From contig JBKJNY010000062.1 in NCBI GenBank assembly GCA_046593355.1, forward strand, positions 44,378 to 108,377: a DNA stretch of 64,000 bases. The letters run 5' to 3'. The notes under the pieces are model-generated. The model saw only the letters and a program-made list of their open reading frames with translations, was not told the origin of the DNA and did not search any database. The stretch is from SXOA01 sp046593355. GTDB taxonomy: Bacteria > Planctomycetota > Planctomycetia > Pirellulales > Pirellulaceae. The position numbers and the translations under genes were made by a program. Positions 27,251-36,210 of this stretch are shown here, piece by piece (position 1 is the stretch's first letter; every line of letters begins with the position of its first letter).

Positions 27251-27381
27251 TCCAGTATTTTATGCTGGAGGAGGGGCATGAGGCAATTGAGACGCAGGCG
27301 GGGGCGGGGCTGAAGGATTTGGAACAGGAAGCATTTCTTCGTGTCTTTGAGACTTTGTGGATCCCCCGGTCCCCACGCGGC

Positions 27382-28038
27382 TCAAAGCCTCCTCAATACC
27401 AGCGCCTCAAAAATCCGTGGGTCCGCCAGTCCTTCGGCGATGAAAGCCGCTCCCGTGAAATCATGGCTGCGGCTGTGCTCGCCGGGCACAGCGACCGCAA
27501 AAGCGCCTGCGGCAATCGCGGCCCGGCAGCCGTTCTGGCTATCTTCGAGCACGAGCATCTCCGCTGGTGGGACCGCCAGGCGTTCCGCGGCCTTCAGATA
27601 GATTTCCGGATGCGGCTTGCCGTCGGTGACGTCGTCACCGGTAAGGAGAAATTCAAACCGGGGCTCGAAATGGAACTTCCCCAGGATCCGCTGCGTGAAG
27701 CTCCGCCGGCTGCTGGTGGCGATGGCTTTGGGGATGCTCGCCTGCTCCAGCGCCGTCAGCAACTCGACCAGGCCCGGCATCGGGGCCAGTTGCGCGTCGA
27801 GTAGGCCGAGGAAGATTGCGTCGGACTCCGCCATCAATTCTTCCAGCGACTCGTCCAGGTTGTGGTAGCTGCTCAGCACGCCAAACGCCGCGGCTGCCGG
27901 GCGGCCCATCATCTGGTCCACCAGGTCGTGCGTGAACTCTTTCTCCCGCCGCCGCAGTAGCTCCTTGAGGACGTGCGAATATATCTGCTCGGTATTGAAC
28001 ATCAGGCCGTCGAGATCGAAGACAACGGCGCGAGGCAT
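27382..28038 (-). CDS. HAD-superfamily hydrolase, beta-phosphoglucomutase-like
   Basis: 218 aa. All four HAD motifs are present: VVFDLDGLMFNTE (I, nucleophile Asp 8 and acid Asp 10), IATSSRR (II), a Lys in DGKPHPEIY (III) and VLEDSQNGCRAA (IV, Asp pair). A four-helix C1 cap sits between motifs I and II, as in subfamily IA phosphatases and phosphoglucomutases. Cannot be resolved further from sequence alone. It lies 35 bases after the preceding membrane-protein gene, in a minus-strand run. Confidence 0.9.
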   Translation of the reverse strand: MPRAVVFDLDGLMFNTEQIYSHVLKELLRRREKEFTHDLVDQMMGRPAAAAFGVLSSYHNLDESLEELMAESDAIFLGLLDAQLAPMPGLVELLTALEQASIPKAIATSSRRSFTQRILGKFHFEPRFEFLLTGDDVTDGKPHPEIYLKAAERLAVPPAEMLVLEDSQNGCRAAIAAGAFAVAVPGEHSRSHDFTGAAFIAEGLADPRIFEALVLRRL

Positions 28039-28073
28039 GAGGGAGGGCAGAGGTTAGAGGGCACGAGGCCGCG

Positions 28074-28640
28074 TCAAGCAATACTGGCGACGACCTGTAA
28101 CAGGCTGAAGACAACGAATATGAGCAGAATGGTCCCTAGGAGATACGACACCGTAACGACGGCCGTGTTAAGCCAAGTCGTCATTAGGGCTTCGCGATTA
28201 ATCCAAAGAATTGCTAGTCCAATGAGCATTCCTCCCACTATCAAACCAATCACTTGAGCCGGGTGCAGATTGCTTCCATCCGACTCGACGGCCGCCTTAA
28301 TCGAGACAACGCCAATCGCGGCGACCCCGACCACCAGCGCGTTGAGGACCACCATGCCGAAGGCACGTATGAAGTTTGGGGTCTTGATGAACGATGTGTT
28401 ATGGGGTTCATCCGCAAACTCCGCCATAACAATCTCGTCCTCCTCCAAGGCCCTTCGCTCCAATCCATCTTGTACTCGTTCGGCGAGGACCGACCGATAG
28501 ATAACCCGGATCCCGTTCAGGGCGGAGCAACTCCAACGAATAAGGACTGTGCCGAAAAGACCCCACATGGTCACGGTGACAACTAAGAGCAGTAAGAAGT
28601 AGGAGGTGGGTCCAATTTCACCGATGATAGCTGGCACCAT
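28074..28640 (-). CDS. Four-segment membrane protein, unknown function
   Basis: 188 aa with hydrophobic segments at about 11-33, 88-112, 125-145 and 155-185. The cytoplasmic-side loop is rich in Glu and Arg (LERRALEEDEIVMAEFADE). No family recognised. It begins 11 bases after the DUF1501 stop and has GGGAGG just before its ATG (unusually short spacing), so it is probably co-transcribed with the DUF1501 gene. Confidence 0.7.
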   Translation of the reverse strand: MVPAIIGEIGPTSYFLLLLVVTVTMWGLFGTVLIRWSCSALNGIRVIYRSVLAERVQDGLERRALEEDEIVMAEFADEPHNTSFIKTPNFIRAFGMVVLNALVVGVAAIGVVSIKAAVESDGSNLHPAQVIGLIVGGMLIGLAILWINREALMTTWLNTAVVTVSYLLGTILLIFVVFSLLQVVASIA

Positions 28641-28651
28641 TTCCTCCCTGG

Positions 28652-30058
28652 TTACACCAGCTCTTTAATCGGTTCGCCGCCCCAGTTGAGGATAAGCCGC
28701 GGCCGGCCGCGGTTGTCGTCGTAGGTGGTGCCGAGGGGGACGCCGAAGTGGTGGTAGATGGTGGCGGCGAGATCGCCGGGAGTGACCGGCCGCTCTTTGA
28801 TTTGCCCCGCGTCCCGTTCCGTCGAGCCGATGACCTGGCCATGCCGCATTCCGCCGCCGGCGAGGGTCATGCTCATCACCACCGGCCAGTGGTTGCGGCC
28901 GTCGAGGCTCCCTTGCGTCCCAATCTGCGGCGTGCGGCCAAATTCCCCCATGGCGATGACCAGCACGTCGTCGAGCAGGTTGCGTTCGCCTAAATCCGTG
29001 ACGAGCGTCGTCAGCAAATGGTCGAAGACCGGGAGCAGCGGACGCAGGCCGTTCATGATGCCGCCGTAGGGCGGGATGTTGTCGCCGTGGGTGTCCCAGG
29101 TGCCGGATGCGCCGTGGTTGGAGAGGTCGATGGTGACGAAGTTGACCCCCGCTTCGACCAGCCGCCGGGCGAGAAGGATCTGCTGGGCCCAAGGATGTTC
29201 GCCGAATTTTTCGCGTGTGGCCACAGGCTCGCGAGTGATGTCGAACGCCTCTTGGGCCTTCTTGCCGACAACGAGGTCAATCGCCTGCCGCACGTATTTG
29301 TCCCGGGCGTCCATGCTGCCGTGCTGGTCCAGGCCGCGCTGGAGCCTGTCGAACTGGCTGAGCAAATCGTGCCGCGTCCGCAGCCGGTCTTGATTGAGAT
29401 CCGCGGGGAGATTGAAGAGCCCATTGGCAGTCGTTCCCAGCAGAGGCTCGTACTGCTTGCCGAGATAGCCCGGCCAGGCGATGTGCGAGCGGCTCTTCAT
29501 GTTGAGCGCGACGTACGGCGGCATCGCCGGGTCGTTCGGGCCGCGGTGCTTCGCCACGATGGAGGCGATGGCCGGATACTTTTCCGCCTCGGGGTTGATC
29601 CGCGGCTCGGCGTCCAGATTCGCCGTCTGCATCACCATGTTCGGCTCATGGTTGCTGTGCCGGCAGTCCACCGAACGAATCACCGTCAGCCGGTCGAGCA
29701 TGGCCGCCATTTTCGGCAGGTGCTCGCAGAAGCGAATGCCCGGCAGCTTGGTGGCGATGGTGCCGAACGGGCCGCGGATTTCCGGCGGAGCTTCCGGCTT
29801 CACGTCGAGCGTATCGATATGGCTTGGCCCGCCGGTCATCCAGATCAGAATGACGCTCTTGTTCCGTTTCCCGCTACCGGTCTTCGCGGCTTCTTCCTTC
29901 GCCGCGAGTAGTTGCGGTAATGACAGCCCGGCCAGACCCGCAATTCCCGCCTTGAGCGTGCTCCGCCGGCTGACCAGGCGCACCCCTTCCGCCAGGCGGG
30001 CATTCAGCCCGACAAAGGCGTGGTTCTCCTGATGCTCGGTCGTCTGGCAGCGGAACAT
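28652..30058 (-). CDS. DUF1501 protein, Tat-exported
   Basis: 468 aa. VSRRSTLKAGIAGLAGLSLP is a Tat signal that starts only at about residue 29, after a 28-residue leader. DUF1501 motifs: VILIWMTGGPSHIDTLDVKP, VIRSVDCRHSNHEPNM, VTIDLSNHGASGTWDTHG, VIAMGEFGRTPQIGTQGS and VTPGDLAATIYHHFGVP. This is the long-leader subtype, different from 17505-18941 and 36211-37668. Its DUF1549/1553 partner may be the 861-aa protein downstream (24379-26964), although three genes lie between. Confidence 0.93.
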   Translation of the reverse strand: MFRCQTTEHQENHAFVGLNARLAEGVRLVSRRSTLKAGIAGLAGLSLPQLLAAKEEAAKTGSGKRNKSVILIWMTGGPSHIDTLDVKPEAPPEIRGPFGTIATKLPGIRFCEHLPKMAAMLDRLTVIRSVDCRHSNHEPNMVMQTANLDAEPRINPEAEKYPAIASIVAKHRGPNDPAMPPYVALNMKSRSHIAWPGYLGKQYEPLLGTTANGLFNLPADLNQDRLRTRHDLLSQFDRLQRGLDQHGSMDARDKYVRQAIDLVVGKKAQEAFDITREPVATREKFGEHPWAQQILLARRLVEAGVNFVTIDLSNHGASGTWDTHGDNIPPYGGIMNGLRPLLPVFDHLLTTLVTDLGERNLLDDVLVIAMGEFGRTPQIGTQGSLDGRNHWPVVMSMTLAGGGMRHGQVIGSTERDAGQIKERPVTPGDLAATIYHHFGVPLGTTYDDNRGRPRLILNWGGEPIKELV

Positions 30059-30140
30059 GCAACTTTTCCTCGGGCCATCACATCATTGCAGCCTATGGCC
30101 CAGGTTAGCAGAGTGTGGCGGGCGAGGCAATTTGTTCCCA

Positions 30141-30165
30141 CTCTCAAATCTCAGATTTCAAATCC
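30141..30165. repeat. CTCAAATC repeat forming a gene's C-terminal codons
   Basis: CTCTCAAATCTCAGATTTC and AAATC: two units in one orientation and one variant. On the minus strand it encodes the last residues (DLKSEI) and the TGA stop of the desaturase at 30144-31250. Confidence 0.75.
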
Positions 30166-31250
30166 GCCTCTTCCCTTCGGTATCCGCCGCGCATGTGATG
30201 CTTTCCCACAAACACGCGCTCCGGCTGCGCGTGGAACATCTTTCGGGCCACCGACCACCATCGCGGCTGGTCCAGCCCACGATACGGCGAATCAGCCGGC
30301 AGCTCGCGCATCAGGAAGGCATCGGCCGCCTTCAAGTTGTGATACGGCATGGTGGGAAACAAGTGGTGCAGCGCGTGATACCGGATGGCGAACGGGAAGA
30401 ACAGCCACGTCAGCCAGTCGTTGCCGGTGTAGTTGCAAGAGTCCTGGATGTGGTCGGATAGCTCCAGATTTTTGCCATCCGACTCGAAGTGATGATCCGC
30501 CAACTGCCGCAACTGGTTCAAGAGCAGCGCCGCGAAGCCCAAGGCATAGAGCTGTGGCAGCCGGGTCCAGTGATTCACTTCGAGGATAACCAGCAGCGGA
30601 ATCAACAGTGCCCGCAGCCAGCAGAGCCATTCCACCGCGGCAATCGACCAGCGGTCCTGGTCGTTCAACTTCCGCACGTACCGCCAATTGAACGTCATCG
30701 ACGACGCCCGCGTCAGCGTCCACTCCCTGAGTCGCGGATGGAGATAGGTCAGCGGCACCAGCAGGAACCGCAAAAAAACCACCAGCGGAAAGAGGGCGAT
30801 CATCCCCAGGTAGACCACCAGGCCGAGCCAGCTTCCCCGCCGCCAGATATTCACCACGTACTCCGGATCCTGCGGCGTGCCGTAAATCCGCTGGGTATGA
30901 TGGTCCCGATGATGGCGTGTAAAGAACGGCGACGGTGAGAGCGTAATCACGCCGACCACGAGGTTCCAGACCACCTTGAACGTCCGCATTTCATAGTGTG
31001 ACAGATGCGCCACCTCATGAATCAACGACCCGGTCCGATAGAGCCAAAAAACCGTGATCGGAAACGCGACGAGCTGCGGCCAGGAGAAGAGGGGCGACTC
31101 CAGGTAGACGGTCCCCGCCGTATACGCAATCGTGACGCTGACCAGAAAGTCCAGCCAGTAACGCGCCGGCCTCACCTGGAAGAAATTGACGTCGGACCGC
31201 AATAGCGAGGTGCGGGCGGTGCTAATCCACCCCTGGGATCCTGGGTTCAA
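30144..31250 (-). CDS. Membrane fatty-acid desaturase
   Basis: About 368 aa, membrane di-iron desaturase. The three histidine boxes are LIHEVAHLSH, TRHHRDHHTQ and YHALHHLFPT, with an additional ADHHFESDG. Four or more hydrophobic segments surround them. It inserts a double bond into a fatty acyl chain and would affect membrane fluidity. The only long open start is TTG 31250; a TTG about 15 codons later is equally possible. The C-terminal tail comes from a repeat. Alone in its context, with a 750-bp gap upstream. Confidence 0.88.
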   Translation of the reverse strand: MNPGSQGWISTARTSLLRSDVNFFQVRPARYWLDFLVSVTIAYTAGTVYLESPLFSWPQLVAFPITVFWLYRTGSLIHEVAHLSHYEMRTFKVVWNLVVGVITLSPSPFFTRHHRDHHTQRIYGTPQDPEYVVNIWRRGSWLGLVVYLGMIALFPLVVFLRFLLVPLTYLHPRLREWTLTRASSMTFNWRYVRKLNDQDRWSIAAVEWLCWLRALLIPLLVILEVNHWTRLPQLYALGFAALLLNQLRQLADHHFESDGKNLELSDHIQDSCNYTGNDWLTWLFFPFAIRYHALHHLFPTMPYHNLKAADAFLMRELPADSPYRGLDQPRWWSVARKMFHAQPERVFVGKHHMRGGYRREEADLKSEI

Positions 31251-32008
31251 ACGGGCCTCCCTGCGACTGGCCGCGGCACGCGAAAATCAGAACAGTTCTG
31301 GGGCTGGCACGGCACTCAAGATGTTCAGCCGGCAGCGATTTTGCGGCCTCCCCAGGGGTTTTCTGGCCCCATCGGCTGTTCATCTTACCGGGGGGCGTGC
31401 TGGGGGATAGGGCACGCTAGCGAATGGCGGGGATCGGGTAGCTGTCACCCGTCAGCAGTGGAGCCTTCGTAATTTCAATGTGAGCGATACCGCTTATTGA
31501 ACTCAAGGGTCTCCCCAAGCTGCAACTTCTCTACACTGTGGCCATTCACAGCATTTTACGCTCGGGGCGCGGAGCGAGGGCGATAGGTGACGCGAAGACG
31601 GGTGAATTGCCATGCTGGGGCGTCGCGAGCCGGCTTAAGAAGTGCCCAAGAGAAGCCACGGCGCGGAATTGGTCGCGAAAAATGGCTCGCACGGATTGGT
31701 GTAGAGAGTTGAAGGCGATTTGGTCGTGCTTTATACAGTGGCCGCTCCCAAGACAAGCGGGAACCGACAAAACATCGATTTGATAGCGCTAGGCACTTGC
31801 GTCGTGATTATACTTCAAGCAGCATCCGCTACGGCATCGCCGACATTCGGCGATCCTGGCGACTCAGAGATGCAACGTGCATCTTTGGGAGAACACCCAA
31901 TCGAGAGGGTCCATTCCTCCACCGATAGATCAATCGCTAGCGGCCAGAATTACCGATAGGGCGCAAGATGCACTCCGTCGTCGAAGACACTTAACCCGGA
32001 GTTGCACC
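31251..32008. other. 758-bp gap, no recognisable gene
   Basis: The gap is divergent between the desaturase and the ice-binding-domain gene. An 81-codon open frame at 31538-31783 has no family features and is matched by frames on the other strand, so it is not called. Between two short CTGTGGCC/CAGTGGCC copies (31537, 31736) the sequence is not obviously repetitive. No promoter stands out. Confidence 0.5.
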
Positions 32009-34726
32009 ATGTTTTACCCGAGATTCGCTGGACTGTTCGGAAGATCCTGGTCCCGCAAGCGCGCCCGCCCCGCGCTGGTCACGAAACGCTTCACCCGGCC
32101 GCTGGCGTTCCTTTGCCTGGAGGATCGCCGGTTGCTCGCAAGTATTCTGGGCACGGCGGAGAGTTTCGCGGTTCTGGGCGCCTCGACGGTGACCAACACC
32201 GGCCCGACCACCCTCACCGGAGATCTGGGTTTGTACGCGGGTACTTCGATCACGGGCCTTGCGAGCATCACGATCACAGGGACCGTACACCAAACTGATG
32301 CGGTGGCGCAACAGGCGCAGGTTGATAACACCACTGCGTACCTTGGTCTGGCAGCCATGCCGTTCACCAGCAACTTGACTGGACAGGATCTGGGTGGACT
32401 CACGCTCCCGTCGGGCGTCTATCGTTTTGACTCGTCGGCTCAGTTGACGGGAATCCTCCAGCTCGACGCCCAGGGCAACAACAATGCGTTCTGGGTTTTT
32501 CAGATCGGGAGCACGCTGACGACCGCCAGCGCCTCGTCTGTTGTGGTGATCAATGAGGGTTCGAATAACGGCACTGATAATGGCGTGTTCTGGCAGGTTG
32601 GCAGTTCCGCCACGCTCGGCACCAGCACGGCGTTCGAAGGGAATATTCTCGCGCTGGCGAGCGTCACCCTCAACACCACCGCCACAATTCTGTGCGGCAG
32701 AGCCTTAGCGCAAACGGGCGCGGTAACGATGGATACCAACGTCATCAGTAACGTCTGCCCGAACGGCGGCCCCGGCGACAGCGGTGGGCTGGAGTTTGAT
32801 ACGAATGGCAATGTCGTTCCCGTTAACCGGCTGGGGAGCATCGCCTGGGAAAAGCGGGCCACCGATGCCAATCCGGTCCTGCTGGCGGGAGCGACGTTTG
32901 AAATCAGCCCCAACCCGCTGACCGGCGTGGGTGCGCTGATCGTGGTCGATGGCGGCGCGAACGACGCCGACGGCCTGGCCAACGGCGTGCTGCAAGTCAA
33001 CAACGTCCTGCTGGGCACGTACACGATTACCGAAACGGTGGCCCCGCCCGGCTTCGCCATCGACAACGACCCCACTCGTTTGGTCACGGTCAGTGTCGGC
33101 GACCTGAATGCCGTGATCGGCGTTCGAGGGGTGGATAACGCCGGCGACACCGACGAATCCGACTTCCACAACCGGCGTGTGATCGTCATCGGGCCGGGCA
33201 AGAGTCCGAGGACGCCGCAATTCGTCCAGCTGATCGACGAGGAGAGCGGGGATGTATTATCGCAGTTCGCGCCTTACGGCACTACCTTCCAGGGAGGCGT
33301 TCGGGTCGCCACTGGCGATCTCAACGGCGATGGTGTCGTCGAAATCGTAACGGCTCCGGGGTGGAGCATTGTCGCGGAAGTTCGTGTGTTTACCCAGAAT
33401 GGCGTACTGCTGACGTCGTTCCGACCGTACGGCTCAACGTTCGACGGCGGCGTCCAGGTGGCGGTCGGTGACGTCGACGGCGACGGGCTGAACGACATCA
33501 TCACGGTCCCCAGCTACGGGCCTGCCGAGGTGAAGGTGTTCCGGAATGTGCTTGTCGGCGGGGTGCCCACGTTCGATGCGTCCCAGCCCTACAGGGATTT
33601 CCTCGCGTTCCCCTCGTCGTTTATCGGCGGCGCCGTGGTTGCCGCGGCCGACATGGGTAGCACCCCACTGGCCAGCGGATCGTTCGATAACACGCAGCTG
33701 GACCAGCAGGCCGAAATCGTCGTCGGGAGCGGTGCCGGCATCACGACCACCGTGAAAGTGTTCGACGTGAGCGGCCTGATCACGCCCACGCCTGGCGCGA
33801 CTCCCGCGACCGCTGGGAGCTTCACTCCTTTCACCACCACTACCAGTTACCGAGGGGGAGTGTCCCTTAGTGTGGCGCGGATCAACGCCGATCTCATCCC
33901 GGACATCGTGGTGGGTGCCGGCGTCAACGGACAATCTCTGGTGGACGTTTGGGCCTGGGACAACACCGCTTCCGCCACATTGTCCAGCTTGTCGGCGAAT
34001 GGCATTGGCTTTGCCGCGTTTACGGATGCGAGTCGAACCGCGCCGGTTCAGGTCGCGGCACTGGACACCGATGGTGACGAAATCGCGGATGCAATTCTTG
34101 CCGTGCAGGGACCGGGCGGGACCACTGGCCAGATCCGCGTGTTCAACATTACCAGCGTCGCGCCGCTCCAGGTTTCGCCCGCCACGGCGGTCCCTGGCAG
34201 CTTTCTGGGCCCCTACTTCATCGCGACAATCCCTCAAGGGCTGACGCCTGGCGGCGTGCTCAACTTCACGACCACGTTCGGCGACGAATCCGGTTTACCA
34301 GCCTCTGGCGAATCCGATCCGACGCTCGCGTCTCTCACGCTCTCCGGCGGCGATACCAACCTGGAGAACCCGCTGGATGCCAATGACGACGGCCAGGTTT
34401 CTCCGGTGGATGCCTTGCTGGTGATCAACCGGCTCAACTCCAGCACACCCCCGCTGAGCGAGCCGCTCTATGGCCTTACACCCTTCGTTGATATCAACAA
34501 CGATGGCGAAGTCTCGCCGGTGGACGCCCTGCTGATCATCAACTGGCTCAACAAACAGTCGGTGCCGTCCCCGCAGAATTCGCCCGCAGTTCACGCCGAG
34601 GGTGAAGCCTCCACTTCAGCCAGCGACGCCTACTTCAGCCAGGTCGGCAGCCTCGCGGTTGAACTGACTAGCGACTACCAAAGTAACCGCGGCGCGACAG
34701 GGAACCGCCGCTCTGCACGCAGGTAG
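32009..34726 (+). CDS. Surface protein: ice-binding (DUF3494), SpaA-like, FG-GAP, dockerin
   Basis: 905 aa. N-terminus has a basic region, then RPLAFLCLEDRRLLAS, a variant of the LEPR-type motif of planctomycete exported proteins. Domains in order: DUF3494 ice-binding-like beta solenoid about 45-250 (ESFAVLGASTVTNTGPTTLTG; LPSGVYRFDSSAQLTGILQL; NTTATILCGRALAQTGAVTM); SpaA/prealbumin-like about 275-385 (LAGATFEISPNPLTG; LLGTYTITETVAPPGFAID); FG-GAP/VCBS-like repeats about 400-745 (GDLNGDGVVEIVTAPG; GDVDGDGLNDIITVPS); two Ca-binding dockerin-I-like repeats about 785-850 (DANDDGQVSPVDALLVINRL; DINNDGEVSPVDALLIINWL). ATG 32009 has GGAG eight bases upstream. Probably a large cell-surface or scaffold-binding adhesin. 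Confidence 0.9.
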   Translation: MFYPRFAGLFGRSWSRKRARPALVTKRFTRPLAFLCLEDRRLLASILGTAESFAVLGASTVTNTGPTTLTGDLGLYAGTSITGLASITITGTVHQTDAVAQQAQVDNTTAYLGLAAMPFTSNLTGQDLGGLTLPSGVYRFDSSAQLTGILQLDAQGNNNAFWVFQIGSTLTTASASSVVVINEGSNNGTDNGVFWQVGSSATLGTSTAFEGNILALASVTLNTTATILCGRALAQTGAVTMDTNVISNVCPNGGPGDSGGLEFDTNGNVVPVNRLGSIAWEKRATDANPVLLAGATFEISPNPLTGVGALIVVDGGANDADGLANGVLQVNNVLLGTYTITETVAPPGFAIDNDPTRLVTVSVGDLNAVIGVRGVDNAGDTDESDFHNRRVIVIGPGKSPRTPQFVQLIDEESGDVLSQFAPYGTTFQGGVRVATGDLNGDGVVEIVTAPGWSIVAEVRVFTQNGVLLTSFRPYGSTFDGGVQVAVGDVDGDGLNDIITVPSYGPAEVKVFRNVLVGGVPTFDASQPYRDFLAFPSSFIGGAVVAAADMGSTPLASGSFDNTQLDQQAEIVVGSGAGITTTVKVFDVSGLITPTPGATPATAGSFTPFTTTTSYRGGVSLSVARINADLIPDIVVGAGVNGQSLVDVWAWDNTASATLSSLSANGIGFAAFTDASRTAPVQVAALDTDGDEIADAILAVQGPGGTTGQIRVFNITSVAPLQVSPATAVPGSFLGPYFIATIPQGLTPGGVLNFTTTFGDESGLPASGESDPTLASLTLSGGDTNLENPLDANDDGQVSPVDALLVINRLNSSTPPLSEPLYGLTPFVDINNDGEVSPVDALLIINWLNKQSVPSPQNSPAVHAEGEASTSASDAYFSQVGSLAVELTSDYQSNRGATGNRRSARR

Positions 34727-34732
34727 TCTGCC

Positions 34733-35923
34733 TTACCAGCGTCCTTCCAGGCCGACGTTCACCCCATGCAGGAACATGCCTCCGCCACTGTGCAATTGGT
34801 TGCCGCTCGGTGCCGCCGCAAAGTTGAAATCGAGCTGATCCGGGGCGAGGGCCACACCCTCGATCCATAGGACGTTGTAACCGGCCCTTAGGTTCCAGAC
34901 GTTCGTCAGGCTATAGAGAGCGGAGAGGTTTGCCCCGCCCACAAAAGAGACTCTGCCTCCGCTGCTCGATACGGTCGGCCGCAACGGGAAGTTGGGAAAG
35001 TCGGTCACCGATTGCGTCTGACTCGCATCGTTGCCGAAGATGCCGGCAAAGCCACCCGCCTCCCACCCCAACCGACCCGACGTGCGTCGCAACCTCGCCC
35101 CGAGCTGCGCGCCATACAGGTTGTTGGTGGTGCGAATGTTGTAAGTGCCTTCCTCGACCGCGCCGGCCACAGTTCGCTGGGCTGAAATGTTGAGTCTTTG
35201 GTTGAGGTTGAGGTAGCGAAAGCCGGCAAACCACTCAAAGGATCGGCAGCGGACGTCACCGCAGCAACATTCGTCGCAGCACCCACAGCAGCAGGGCAAA
35301 TTCACCGCGAAACTATTCAACGCGGAAGAATAATCCACCTGAGCGCGGTCCATGTCCACAAATACATTGCCAGCCAGGTTATCTGGGAAAATAAGGAACG
35401 CATTGGGATCAGGACTTACGGCGACCGCGGACGCGTTTCCGCCATAGAGGCCGAAATAATCGAATTCCACCGCCCGGCCGCCGCACAGGCGCATGCCAAC
35501 TGTTGCCTGCAAACCGGGATTGAAGTTGGAATTGAGGTCCGAGGTGGACAGGAATGTCGTGTTCGTGTTGGGGTCGACGACGATCGGCTGGTTAGAGAAT
35601 CGGGGTACCTGCTGCATGAACAAGGCCCCAACCTGGACATAGACACAAGGACATGGATCCCCACAGAAGGGACGGTAACATCCGTCGATACCACCATCCT
35701 GCGACTCCAACATCGACGGTGCCGTATATCGCTGCTGGTCGGGGCCTGAAGCCGTTGGGTTCTGTCCTGGTGCGTCTGACAGGAACACGAGGTGCCGGGG
35801 CGGATCAGCCTGGCGATTACTCGCCTCCGAGGGGGGCTCCACACCTTGTGCCATCGCTAGCGTACAGCTTTTCGAGGCGAGGACGACCAACAAGACTCCG
35901 ACTGCTAATCTCTTGGTATTCAT
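34733..35923 (-). CDS. BBP7-type outer-membrane beta-barrel protein, Cys-rich
   Basis: 396 aa, signal peptide (LAVGVLLVVLASKSCTLAMA). Barrel features typical of planctomycete porin family 7: CVYVQVGALFMQQVPRF, VGMRLCGGRAVEFDYFGLYG, NLRAGYNVLWIEGVALAPDQ and the C-terminal GVNVGLEGRW, alternating hydrophobic beta strands ending in Trp. Two cysteine clusters are unusual: CYRPFCGDPCPC and CCCGCCDECCCGDVRC (9 Cys in 16 residues). The start ATG 35923 has GGAG upstream; ATG 35929 is possible. It is convergent with the surface-protein gene, six bases apart. Confidence 0.88.
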   Translation of the reverse strand: MNTKRLAVGVLLVVLASKSCTLAMAQGVEPPSEASNRQADPPRHLVFLSDAPGQNPTASGPDQQRYTAPSMLESQDGGIDGCYRPFCGDPCPCVYVQVGALFMQQVPRFSNQPIVVDPNTNTTFLSTSDLNSNFNPGLQATVGMRLCGGRAVEFDYFGLYGGNASAVAVSPDPNAFLIFPDNLAGNVFVDMDRAQVDYSSALNSFAVNLPCCCGCCDECCCGDVRCRSFEWFAGFRYLNLNQRLNISAQRTVAGAVEEGTYNIRTTNNLYGAQLGARLRRTSGRLGWEAGGFAGIFGNDASQTQSVTDFPNFPLRPTVSSSGGRVSFVGGANLSALYSLTNVWNLRAGYNVLWIEGVALAPDQLDFNFAAAPSGNQLHSGGGMFLHGVNVGLEGRW

Positions 35924-36210
35924 GCTCATAAGCTCCGGTTTGCGGGGGGCGATAGCATCCCCGTCATTAGTCCACAACAGCGAATAGTCGGCACGGCCCC
36001 CCCGAAACGACGGGCGCGGACGCGCTGTTCCCTGTTGTCGCTACTTTCCTTAGTATTGGGTCGGACCCGCCCGCACGGAAGAATCACGAATTTGCGACTC
36101 TTCGGCACAGTCGGAATAACCGTCAAAAGCGTTACAAGCCGCACGCGCAGGGTCGATGTGGCAATTCTGATTGGCGCGATCTGCGGCTAATTAATCTCAG
36201 CTCTGGGCGC

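Noticed and set aside
27251..27381. Small gene between the 70-aa gene and HAD
   Set aside because: Only a repeat-like CACAAAGTCTCAAAGAC stretch on the minus strand and no frame with features.
31538..31783. 81-aa open frame in the gap before the surface protein
   Set aside because: No start signal, no family pattern, and frames on the other strand of similar length.
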